Source of the DNA: Gammaproteobacteria bacterium
Lineage (GTDB): Bacteria > Pseudomonadota > Gammaproteobacteria > JAUIAT01
Direction of reading: 5' to 3'
NCBI GenBank assembly: GCA_030425295.1
Contig: JAUIAT010000009.1
Span: forward strand, 1 to 64,000
DNA: 64,000 bases
Position 1 is the first letter of the stretch; each line of letters begins with the position of its first letter. This document shows positions 8,156-15,853 of this stretch, piece after piece. The notes beneath the pieces were generated by a model. It made no database searches, was not told the DNA's origin, and saw nothing but the letters and a program-made list of their open reading frames with translations. The position numbers and the translations under genes were made by a program.

Positions 8156-9259
8156 ATGAAAATACTATATACCAATTTCCATGAAGGAGATGGCGGCGGT
8201 CAAACAACCTACATTAGCAGTTTGTGCAAAGCCCTAAAAAACAAATATCGTGTTGCAATAGCAGCACCTAAAAACTCAAAATTACAAACAGTATCTGAAA
8301 AATTCAATATTAAGTTTTACCCCATCCAGTTTAAACATAAATTTTTCAAGGTGACCTCCAAAAGACAACAAAAAAATGCTCTAAAAGAATTAATAAAAAC
8401 AGAGCAATTCGATGCAATACATGTCAATGGCTCTGCTGATCATAGATTAGTTACCAGTGCAATAAGAGGCCTTAAAAATAAACCAAAAGTTATTTTAACC
8501 AAACACAATTCTTTCCCTTTAAAAATTAGCTCCAAAATCAGAGCAAGATTTAATTGTGAAAAGATAATAGCTGTATCACAGCACACTACAAATATCCTAA
8601 CTAACCATGGTGTTGATAGCGAAAAAATAGACAAAATTTATAACGGTGTTAATACTCAGCATTTCGCTCCCAAATCAAAAAATAAAAAAAACAACATCCG
8701 CAAAAAATTAAAGATTCCTACCGATGCACTTGTACTCGGGAGCGTTGCAGGCACAGCCCATTACAAAGGTTGGCATTATCTAATGCAGGCACTAATGCAA
8801 ATGAATAACCAAAATATCTTTGTCGTTATTGCGGGAGAATACCCCTCCGCAGAACTTATAGAGCAATACGTAGTTAATAATAACCTTGAAAAAAGAGTAA
8901 TATTTACCGGAATTATTGATGACGTGGCAGAAATAATTCCTGCTTTCGATGTAGGGTTTGTCCTTTCTGATAGAGTTGAAACCATTTCTTTCGCCTGCAG
9001 GGAAATGATGTCTTGCGGAATACCTGTTATTACTTCAGATTTTGCAGGCCTTCCTGAAAACATTCTTGATAAACACGATGGATGGATTACTCCAGCTGGT
9101 GATAGCAATAAATTATCACACCTAATTCAAGAAATTCATGAATTACCAAAAAAAACCCTGGAACAGATGGGGAAAAATGCCAGAACGAAGGCAATATTAT
9201 CCTTTTCTGAGCATAAATTTATAGAGCAAACAGACAACTGCTACAAGAACCTAGACTAA
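8156..9259 (+). CDS. Family 4 glycosyltransferase
   Basis: 367 residues with a GT-B fold. The N-terminal GGG loop (FHEGDGGGQTTYISSLCKAL) binds the acceptor side. The nucleotide-sugar domain carries LVLGSVAGTAHYKGWHYLMQA, VIAGEYP and the EX7E-like region ETISFACREMMSCGIPVITS. Such enzymes are retaining transferases that build LPS core, O-antigen or other surface glycans; donor and acceptor cannot be read from sequence. It stands alone between a repeat-like gap and glmU. The protein is Lys/Asn-rich, as expected for this AT-rich genome. Confidence 0.82.
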   Translation: MKILYTNFHEGDGGGQTTYISSLCKALKNKYRVAIAAPKNSKLQTVSEKFNIKFYPIQFKHKFFKVTSKRQQKNALKELIKTEQFDAIHVNGSADHRLVTSAIRGLKNKPKVILTKHNSFPLKISSKIRARFNCEKIIAVSQHTTNILTNHGVDSEKIDKIYNGVNTQHFAPKSKNKKNNIRKKLKIPTDALVLGSVAGTAHYKGWHYLMQALMQMNNQNIFVVIAGEYPSAELIEQYVVNNNLEKRVIFTGIIDDVAEIIPAFDVGFVLSDRVETISFACREMMSCGIPVITSDFAGLPENILDKHDGWITPAGDSNKLSHLIQEIHELPKKTLEQMGKNARTKAILSFSEHKFIEQTDNCYKNLD

Positions 9260-9383
9260 AAACACAAAACTTTGTCATTCCACATTTGTCATCTCATGAC
9301 TTGATCGGCGTTGTTGCATAAATATTTGCAGGCTTTGAGGGCAAATTATTTTCTCTTTAAAATCAGCAGGATAGCCTTTTTAT

Positions 9384-9423
9384 TCAAGATTAACTGTCAT
9401 CTTAGTCAAGATTAACTGTCATC
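9384..9423. repeat. Two tandem copies of an 18-bp word
   Basis: TCAAGATTAACTGTCATC occurs at 9384-9401 and again at 9406-9423, a period of 22 bases. The second copy runs into the palindromic element at 9417. Probably a duplicated edge of that element. Confidence 0.75.
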
Positions 9424-9447
9424 CCGCGACTTGATCGCGGGATGACA
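9417..9447. repeat. Palindromic repeat, gtcatcccgcg family
   Basis: TGTCATCCCGCG and CGCGGGATGACA form perfect 12-bp arms around ACTTGAT. The same core occurs at 45507 and, in expanded form, inside mnmA (51199-51346). These short palindromes are widespread in proteobacterial genomes; when translated they give peptides such as [10 protein letters not shown]. Here it lies in the 209-bp gap downstream of the glycosyltransferase gene and glmU, where it may also act as a bidirectional hairpin. Confidence 0.85.
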
Positions 9448-9467
9448 AACCAAGGCAGGAGATAAAG

Positions 9468-10832
9468 TTATTTAGATCCTTTTTTAGGTCTTGTCCAACC
9501 TTCAATTTTTTGCTGACGCGCCCTTCCTACAGCAAGCTCATTATCACGAACATCTTTAGTTATAGTAGATCCTGCAGCTACAGTAGCATTTTCACCAATT
9601 GTTACCGGTGCAACTAGCGCCGTGTTTGAACCAATAAATGCACCAGACTTAATAGTAGTTTGGTGTTTGCTAACTCCATCATAATTGCAAGTAATTGTGC
9701 CAGCCCCAACATTTACGCCCTCTTCAATTACAGAGTCGCCAATGTAACTCAAATGATTAACCTTACTACCTTCACCAATCAAAGCCTTTTTAACTTCAAC
9801 AAAATTACCAACTTTAGAGCCATTTTTTAAATCAGCCCCAGGACGCAATCTTGCAAATGGGCCAACAGCGCAACCCTTTGAAATTTTTGCACCATCAATT
9901 ATGGAGTTAGCCTCAATTCGTGAATTTTCACCGATAATTGCATCTTTTATGACACAGTTCGGGCCAATGTATGAATTAGAGCCTATTTTAACCTTACCTT
10001 CAAAAAGCACATTAACATCAATTATGACATCCTGACCAGTCTCTAAACTACCACGAATATCGATTCTCGCTGGATCAAGCAAGGTTACTCCTAGATCCAT
10101 CAATTGCTCAGCCTTTTTCATTTGGAACTCTCTTTCAAGCGCTGCAAGCTGTCGACGAGAATTAACGCCCTGCACCTCAAACGCAGGGACTTCCACATCA
10201 ATAATTTCAACCCCAGCTTTATATGCCATCTCTAAAATATCAGGCAGATAGTATTCATTTTGCTGGTTATCATTACCAACTTGTGGCAAATACTTATGCA
10301 ACAAACTCACAGGAGCAGCCATAATACCAGTATTAAATTCTTTAATTTGACGCTGCTCAATGCTTGCGTCTTTGTGCTCAACAACCCCACAAACTTGACC
10401 AGAGTCATCTCGCAGAACACGTCCAAAACCTGTTGGATCATCAAGAGTGGCCACCAACAAACCAACCTTTCCATCCGCAGTCTGCTCAACTAACTGTTTC
10501 AAAGCGTCAGCTTCTATTAAGGGCACATCCCCATATAAAACCAAAACGTGCTGATCATCAGACAAATGAGGTAAGACCTGCTGAACAGCATGCCCTGTAC
10601 CTAATTGAGCATCTTGATACACCCAGTTTACATCCAAATGAGACAAATGAGATTTTAACTGATCGCCATTTTTACCGAATACCAGATGAATTACTTGAGG
10701 GTCTAATAATTTACTTGTCTTATAAACATGCTCAACCAAAGGACGTCCTGCCAAAGAATGCAAGACTTTAGATAACTTAGACTTCATACGCTTGCCATCG
10801 CCAGCGCCTAAAATAATAACATTTAGCTTCAT
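9468..10832 (-). CDS. glmU: Bifunctional UDP-GlcNAc pyrophosphorylase / GlcN-1-P acetyltransferase GlmU
   Basis: 454 residues, standard length. The N-terminal uridylyltransferase domain (about 1-230) begins with the nucleotide loop LGAGDGKRMKSKLSKVLH, a variant of LAAGxGTRM..PKVLH with Lys kept in SKVLH, and has LYGDVPLI. The C-terminal left-handed beta-helix (about 250-454) shows the hexapeptide repeats (IGSNSYIGPNCVIKDAIIGE; VGAGTITCNYDGVSKHQT; IGSNTALVAPVTIG). It makes UDP-GlcNAc for peptidoglycan and LPS. Usually next to atp genes or glmS in gammaproteobacteria; here it is monocistronic and divergent from the waa cluster. Confidence 0.96.
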   Translation of the reverse strand: MKLNVIILGAGDGKRMKSKLSKVLHSLAGRPLVEHVYKTSKLLDPQVIHLVFGKNGDQLKSHLSHLDVNWVYQDAQLGTGHAVQQVLPHLSDDQHVLVLYGDVPLIEADALKQLVEQTADGKVGLLVATLDDPTGFGRVLRDDSGQVCGVVEHKDASIEQRQIKEFNTGIMAAPVSLLHKYLPQVGNDNQQNEYYLPDILEMAYKAGVEIIDVEVPAFEVQGVNSRRQLAALEREFQMKKAEQLMDLGVTLLDPARIDIRGSLETGQDVIIDVNVLFEGKVKIGSNSYIGPNCVIKDAIIGENSRIEANSIIDGAKISKGCAVGPFARLRPGADLKNGSKVGNFVEVKKALIGEGSKVNHLSYIGDSVIEEGVNVGAGTITCNYDGVSKHQTTIKSGAFIGSNTALVAPVTIGENATVAAGSTITKDVRDNELAVGRARQQKIEGWTRPKKGSK

Positions 10833-10989
10833 CTTTCAAACACAAATTCAAAAATTATGGGATTTTATGGAAATCAGTGTTACTCGCTTGACAACACTAA
10901 CAACCAAGTTTCAACAGCCACCAATTGTAACACATCTTTGAACTTAAATAACTTCTAAGTTAAAATGCAAACAAAAATAGGATTCACAT

Positions 10990-11187
10990 ATGACCAAACA
11001 AAAACAGCGACCTTGTGAGCTAAAACGCTACGATATCACTAGAGCCGACCTCCCTCTTTCTTGCCCAACTAAAGACATGCGCATTTGGGATGGGCATCCT
11101 CGCGTATTTTTACCAATTGAAGAAACTGGTCATGAAATATGTCCTTATTGTAGCGCCGAATATTTTCTAACAGATTTTGAAAAGTAA
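10990..11187 (+). CDS. Zinc-finger CHCC-type small protein
   Basis: 65 residues. Cys25, His36, Cys51 and Cys54 in WDGHPRVFLPIEETGHEICPYC match the zf-CHCC family, related to the NDUFS6 subunit of complex I. Bacterial members are short and common in proteobacteria, often close to waa or ilvE genes; function unknown. It lies 6 bases before waaF, so probably starts the waa operon. Confidence 0.8.
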   Translation: MTKQKQRPCELKRYDITRADLPLSCPTKDMRIWDGHPRVFLPIEETGHEICPYCSAEYFLTDFEK

Positions 11188-11193
11188 TTTATA

Positions 11194-12222
11194 ATGAGCA
11201 CCTCCCCAAAGAAAATTTTAATTCTTGGCCCCGCCTGGGTAGGTGATATGGTGATGGCACAAAGCTTATTTAAATTAATCAAAAAGTTGCATCCCAAGTG
11301 CCAAATTGATGTTTTAGCTCCAGCATGGACTGAACCACTTTTATCACGCATGCCAGAAGTAGATAACTCATTCAAATTACCATTCAAACACAAAGAACTT
11401 AACTTTTGGGAACGCATTAAATTTGGCAAAAAATTCAAAAACCAAGGATATGATAAAGCAATAGTTTTGCCAAACTCTTGGAAGTCTGGATTAGTAATTT
11501 GGGCAACTCGCATTCCAGTGCGAATCGGCTGGCTTGGCGAATTTCGTCATATCTTGCTAAATGATGCTAGAAAATTAGATAAAGATAAATACCCCTTGAT
11601 GACTGATAGATTTTTAGCTCTAGCAAAACCCAGAAGTGAAAAACTACCAGAAGATTGGGAGCGCCCAAACCTTAAAGTTAAAATGAATGACTGCAAAGCT
11701 GCTCTTAGCAAACATGAGTTAAGCACTGAAATGCCCGTACTAGCTCTTTGTCCAGGCGCTGAGTTTGGCCCCTCAAAACGATGGCCAGAGAATTATTATG
11801 CTGAGGTTGCCAAATATTTTGAGAAAAAGGGTTACCAGACTTGGATTTTTGGCTCAAAAAATGACTCAGAAGTTGCAAAAAACATCCAAAATTTAACAAA
11901 TAACAAATGCTGTGATTTAACAGGAAAAACTACTTTAGGCGAAGCCATAGACTTATTATCACTAGCCAGAATTGTAGTGACAAATGACTCTGGGCTGATG
12001 CATATCTCAGCAGCACTGAATAAACCAATTGCAGCAATTTATGGATCATCTTCACCTAAGTTCACCCCTCCTCTCGCCGATAAAGTAAAAATATTAACTC
12101 ATGAAATTGAATGCGCCCCCTGCTTTCAGCGCGTTTGCCCATTAAAACACCATAAATGCATGATCAACCTCCACCCACAAACTGTTATCAATGCATTAGA
12201 AGAACTAACAGGTGAGTCATGA
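11194..12222 (+). CDS. waaF: ADP-heptose:LPS heptosyltransferase II
   Basis: 342 residues, GT9 family. N-terminal KILILGPAWVGDMVMAQSLF and the WaaF-type motif CPGAEFGPSKRWP, then VTNDSGLMHISAALNKPIAAIYG in the ADP-heptose domain; the end CAPCFQRVCPLKHHKCM is also WaaF-typical. It adds the second heptose to the inner LPS core at the cytoplasmic membrane. Four-base overlap (ATGA) with waaC. The start at 11194 has no strong ribosome site, but the upstream stop is only 6 bases away. Confidence 0.93.
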   Translation: MSTSPKKILILGPAWVGDMVMAQSLFKLIKKLHPKCQIDVLAPAWTEPLLSRMPEVDNSFKLPFKHKELNFWERIKFGKKFKNQGYDKAIVLPNSWKSGLVIWATRIPVRIGWLGEFRHILLNDARKLDKDKYPLMTDRFLALAKPRSEKLPEDWERPNLKVKMNDCKAALSKHELSTEMPVLALCPGAEFGPSKRWPENYYAEVAKYFEKKGYQTWIFGSKNDSEVAKNIQNLTNNKCCDLTGKTTLGEAIDLLSLARIVVTNDSGLMHISAALNKPIAAIYGSSSPKFTPPLADKVKILTHEIECAPCFQRVCPLKHHKCMINLHPQTVINALEELTGES

Positions 12223-13169
12223 AAAGAATTTTAATCATCAAAACATCTTCTATGGGCGACATCATTCACACCCTTCCAGCAGTTAGTGATGCAGTTGCAG
12301 AGATTGAAAACATTGAATTTGACTGGGTTGTTGAAGAAGGATTTGCAGAGATACCCTCTTGGCATGAAAAAGTTGAAAATATAATTCCTGTAGCACTGAG
12401 GCGCTGGCGCAAATCAATATTCAACGCTATAAAAAGTGGAGAATGGTCTGCGTTTAAAACTAAACTCCAGCATCACCATTATGATGCAATTATTGATGCT
12501 CAAAGCTTAGTTAAAAGTGCAGTTTTAGGCTGGATAGCACGCGGCACCCACATTGGATACGACTGGCAATCTGCCAAGGAACCTCTAGCAAGCTTACTAT
12601 ATGATCACAAGCTGCGTGTCAGCAAAGATCAACATGCGGTGACCAGAATTCGCCAATTATTTGCTAAAGCACTTGGCTACTCAATGCCAGATACGGCTGC
12701 AGATTACGGGTTAGATCACCTCAAATCAAATGAACAAAACAACAAACCTTACTTAGTATTTATTCATGGCACAAGCCGAGAAGACAAACTATGGCCAGAA
12801 GAAAACTGGAAAAAGCTTCTTAAACTAGCAAATGATTCCGGATTTGAAGTCAAACTTCCATGGGGATCAAACGAAGAAAGAAGGCGTGCAGAACGAATTT
12901 CCAATACAGGAATAGCTGAAGTTTTACCTAAAATGAATCTTACCGAAATTGCAAGAATTCTTGCTAATTCATCAGGCTCTATTGCAGTAGACACAGGCCT
13001 TGCACACCTTTCTGCAGCCTTATCTTTACCAACTGTAACACTATATGGCACAACGGATCCTTATAAAATTGGCACCATTGGATTAAATCAGAGCCATCTC
13101 ACTGGTAGTCTGCAGCAAATATCAGCAGAAAAAGCATGGAACGCTCTCACCAAAACAATTAAAAACTGA
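12219..13169 (+). CDS. waaC: ADP-heptose:LPS heptosyltransferase I
   Basis: 316 residues, GT9 family. MKRILIIKTSSMGDIIHTLPAVSD is the classical WaaC start. LVFIHGTSREDKLWPEENW and AVDTGLAHLSAALSLPTVTLYG form the donor domain. Adds the first L,D-heptose to Kdo of the LPS inner core. Overlaps waaF, so the two heptosyltransferases are coupled. The organism therefore makes a heptose-containing core. Confidence 0.93.
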   Translation: MKRILIIKTSSMGDIIHTLPAVSDAVAEIENIEFDWVVEEGFAEIPSWHEKVENIIPVALRRWRKSIFNAIKSGEWSAFKTKLQHHHYDAIIDAQSLVKSAVLGWIARGTHIGYDWQSAKEPLASLLYDHKLRVSKDQHAVTRIRQLFAKALGYSMPDTAADYGLDHLKSNEQNNKPYLVFIHGTSREDKLWPEENWKKLLKLANDSGFEVKLPWGSNEERRRAERISNTGIAEVLPKMNLTEIARILANSSGSIAVDTGLAHLSAALSLPTVTLYGTTDPYKIGTIGLNQSHLTGSLQQISAEKAWNALTKTIKN

Positions 13170-13251
13170 CCACCAGCACCAACCTAAAATTTGCACCAGT
13201 ACAGAAAAGAAGTCACAATATAATTGTAAGCATTGATGCAAGAGGTAGTTT

Positions 13252-14568
13252 ATGGCCTTGATCGTTCAAAACACATCCTTTGAAAATGAGCTAAAAAACT
13301 TGCAAAAAAACATATGGGCTGTGCTACCAGAAAAGATGCGACCGAAAAAAGGCAATTTAATTTCTAATAAGAGCAGCAATAAAGACTTCAAGCAGGCCCA
13401 AAGAGTTTACAACTGCATAACTTTAATGCTAGAAGCGATTCCAAAAATTGCACAGAAATATGAGGATTTTACAAAACTTATAAACACCGAACTGTTCACT
13501 CTAAAGACAATCACAACACTTATAACCCTAAGAAGCCTAATATCAAATTTACAGAAAACCCTGACTCCAGATGGCACATCAATTATGTGCCATGGGCACT
13601 TAAGCCTACAGTCAGCATTAGAATGCACAGCTTCAATTGAAAAAATACTAAAAGCAGCTTGCTCATCTGAGAATAAATATAAAAAAAACAATAAACATAT
13701 CGATTTCTTTATAGCCAATAACAAAACTGGAATCCAAGAATTCATTCAATCCACAAAACAAAAATTACTAATCTCAGAACAGAACCAGGAAATATTAGAA
13801 GCTTATAACAAGCACATCAAAAACGATGTTATCGAATTCAGAAAAATCCAAGAAAATTTTTTCCAGGAAACAACTAAAGCATTTGATTTTTTTGGGCATA
13901 TTTCAAAAGAAAAAATTGATCCTAACAAAACAGAAGAGCTTATAAAGCTAATGCTTACGATTAAGGGACTTTATGCCTATATAAAATCTCTAGCATTTAA
14001 TGCAGAACAAACGAGAGAAAACCCAGCTTATTCGCGAAAGTTCTTTATAAAAAATCCAATAACAGGTCATATTTTAATAACCTCATTTAACAAAGAGCTA
14101 GATTTTAGAGAGCAATTTAAAATTATAGAGCACGCCTCCAAATTCTTAATAAAAAAATTTGAACTTAGAATTAGCTTTCAAGATTATTATAAAAAACTCA
14201 TAAAAGCCTCGAGCGCTGATAAAATAAAGCAAATCACACTATTAGAGTCAAAAAACTTCAAGCTTAATTTTGAGGAAACAGATGAACAACTAGGCAAAAA
14301 TCTTAAACTTTTTGAAGATTATAAAAATTTCTTATGGAATAAAATAAAGTACTTATCCTCAATTAAACAACAAATCATTGCATGCCATGAAGCACAAAAA
14401 ACATCATCATCTATCGAAGAAATAACCAACCTCATAAAAAAAATTGAGGATAGATTAAACCCCCTCAATACAGAAAATGGGACTCTAACCAAACCTCTTC
14501 AAGACCAATTAAATCAAATAAAAGACGAAATAAATTCAAGCTCAGATGCCAATACCCTGTTGCGTTAA
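13252..14568 (+). CDS. Lys/Asn-rich helical protein of unknown function
   Basis: 438 residues with no signal peptide and no membrane segment. It is rich in Lys, Asn, Glu and Ile and almost entirely predicted helical by eye, with heptad-like stretches (about 185-240 and 380-435: SSSIEEITNLIKKIEDRLNP). GAGGT precedes the ATG. Alone between waaC and the borosin-like pair, it has lower GC than its neighbours. I do not recognise it. Long helical orphans of this kind are common among secreted effectors of intracellular gammaproteobacteria, but nothing in the sequence proves secretion. Confidence 0.6.
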   Translation: MALIVQNTSFENELKNLQKNIWAVLPEKMRPKKGNLISNKSSNKDFKQAQRVYNCITLMLEAIPKIAQKYEDFTKLINTELFTLKTITTLITLRSLISNLQKTLTPDGTSIMCHGHLSLQSALECTASIEKILKAACSSENKYKKNNKHIDFFIANNKTGIQEFIQSTKQKLLISEQNQEILEAYNKHIKNDVIEFRKIQENFFQETTKAFDFFGHISKEKIDPNKTEELIKLMLTIKGLYAYIKSLAFNAEQTRENPAYSRKFFIKNPITGHILITSFNKELDFREQFKIIEHASKFLIKKFELRISFQDYYKKLIKASSADKIKQITLLESKNFKLNFEETDEQLGKNLKLFEDYKNFLWNKIKYLSSIKQQIIACHEAQKTSSSIEEITNLIKKIEDRLNPLNTENGTLTKPLQDQLNQIKDEINSSSDANTLLR

Positions 14569-14938
14569 AATAAAATGTTGCCGAAAGGATTGTAGATTAA
14601 TTTTAACAAATATTCGTTCAAGTCTTTTTTTCATCTTAGTTTTTAACTCAAAAGAACCCTGTTATGGGTTTAATCTAGACTAAATCAGATAGTTATACCA
14701 GAAACATTCTTGAAAAAAGGAGATGATGCAGTATCCTTTAGATTCTCTCAGTCTAAAAAGGAAAATATTCATGGATATGACGCATCGGTTAATAAGTATT
14801 TTTTTGCGAAATCGACGATTTTTATTGTGTTCAGAGAATTTCAACTAAAAAACTACTCAAAAAAAATTTGATTTGCTATAATTCAACATTCTTTGAGCGA
14901 TTTTTGGGGCAAACTAATTTTGTCTTGCAGGTGTATGC
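14569..14938. other. 370-bp gap before the borosin-like genes
   Basis: Very AT-rich. It holds a candidate extended -10 promoter near its end (14874-14882), and before it a 41-codon open frame (14723-14848) with a badly spaced ribosome site, which I do not call. No terminator is evident after the 438-residue orphan. Confidence 0.4.
14874..14882 (+). promoter_or_regulatory. Candidate extended -10 promoter for the borosin-like operon
   Basis: TGCTATAAT is a perfect extended -10 (TGnTATAAT), about 56 bases before the ATG at 14939. The region where -35 would sit is A-rich without a consensus match, which extended -10 promoters tolerate. The identical nonamer occurs upstream of aspS at 19784. Confidence 0.5.
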
Positions 14939-15124
14939 ATGGATAGACAACAGATAAAATTGTATGAGTTTTTTATTGACCTTGTAGAACAGGGTGTATT
15001 TTTTCTCGACTATGATAAAAAATATCCAACAAGCTTAAAAATGAAAACTCCTTTTGAAGCCAGACAACAATTTCAGCCTAACAAAAAAAAATACGCGGAC
15101 ACCGAGCATGTCTCAGACTTCTGA
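14939..15124 (+). CDS. Putative split-borosin precursor peptide
   Basis: 61 residues, Lys/Phe/Asp-rich, no signal peptide. AGGTG lies 5 bases before the ATG. Its 3' end overlaps the following N-methyltransferase gene by 17 bases in another frame. The segment LYEFFIDLVEQ...DYDKKYPTSL (residues 8-33) resembles the helical binding domain of split-borosin precursors such as SonA of Shewanella oneidensis, which has a similar FF-x-x-L ... DY-x-x-x-P spacing (recalled, not aligned here). The tail after residue 50 would then contain the core, but it is short and polar (KYADTEHVSDF) and I cannot say which residues would be methylated. Position and pattern support a precursor; function is inference. 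Confidence 0.55.
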   Translation: MDRQQIKLYEFFIDLVEQGVFFLDYDKKYPTSLKMKTPFEARQQFQPNKKKYADTEHVSDF

Positions 15125-15851
15125 ATTATTAGTTGTTGGACTCGGAATTAAATTTTATAGCCACCTCTCAATTGAAGCAAAAGCTGCTTTGGAGCTATCA
15201 GACAAACTTTTCTATCTTTCAAATAATCCAGTTGAACAAGAGTGGTTATCGGAGATAAATCCTAACGCTGAGTCACTTAATACTGCATACTTTTCTTCAA
15301 ATAACAGACTATCATGCTACAAAAAAATACAAAAAAAAATCCTGGCATCTTTAAAGGACTACAATAAAGTTTGTGTAGCATTTTATGGACATCCCTCCAT
15401 GCTTGTTATTCCAGGATTAGCATCCATTAAAGAAGCAAAAAAACTTGGATATAGAACTACAATATTACCAGCGATATCCTCTGAAAACTGTCTTTATGCC
15501 GATTTACTTATTAATCCAGGGGCCGGGGGGGCTTGCTCATTCGATGCTTCAGACTTCATATTCAACAATAAAAATCATGACCCCACTTCTCACCTAATAT
15601 TATGGCAAACAGGGGCAATAGGCATTAAAAGTCATGTGCGGCCACATCACGACCAAGCTAAAGGGCTTACATTACTTAAACACAAACTCCTTCAAAAATA
15701 TCCTGATAACCATAAGATAACAGTCTATGAAGCTGCCCAATTACCTTCCTACAACCCTAGAATAGAAAGCATTGTTCTAGAAAACCTTGAGAAGGCTAAC
15801 ATCACAAGTTTATCAACTGTATACGTCCCGCCCTTAGATGAAACTCCTTAA
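15108..15851 (+). CDS. Borosin-type peptide backbone alpha-N-methyltransferase (tetrapyrrole methylase fold)
   Basis: 247 residues from the ATG at 15108; an upstream in-frame ATG at 15054 would bury the start deep in the precursor gene. The fold is tetrapyrrole methylase: LLVVGLGI start, YGHPSMLVIPG SAM loop (Tyr93), LPAISSENCLYADLLINPG, FDASDFIF and DPTSHLILWQTGAIG, then YEAAQLP near the C-terminus. These blocks are those of borosin N-methyltransferases (OphMA, SonM) rather than cobalamin or sirohaem enzymes. Tyr61, Arg67, Tyr71 and Tyr93 correspond at a constant offset to OphMA Tyr66, Arg72, Tyr76 and Tyr98, the residues implicated in amide N-methylation. The upstream overlapping 61-residue gene would be its substrate. 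No protease or exporter gene adjoins. Confidence 0.82.
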   Translation: MSQTSELLVVGLGIKFYSHLSIEAKAALELSDKLFYLSNNPVEQEWLSEINPNAESLNTAYFSSNNRLSCYKKIQKKILASLKDYNKVCVAFYGHPSMLVIPGLASIKEAKKLGYRTTILPAISSENCLYADLLINPGAGGACSFDASDFIFNNKNHDPTSHLILWQTGAIGIKSHVRPHHDQAKGLTLLKHKLLQKYPDNHKITVYEAAQLPSYNPRIESIVLENLEKANITSLSTVYVPPLDETP

Positions 15852-15853
15852 TT

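Noticed and set aside
10364-10771. 135-codon open frame opposite glmU
   Set aside because: It is a shadow of a well conserved gene; the product is rich in His/Gln/Leu in the manner of antisense frames.
14723-14848. 41-codon frame starting ATGATGCAG, with GGAG before it, in the gap before the borosin-like unit
   Set aside because: The Shine-Dalgarno touches the first ATG (no spacing), the second ATG has only 3 bases, the coding content is arbitrary, and the following promoter lies downstream.
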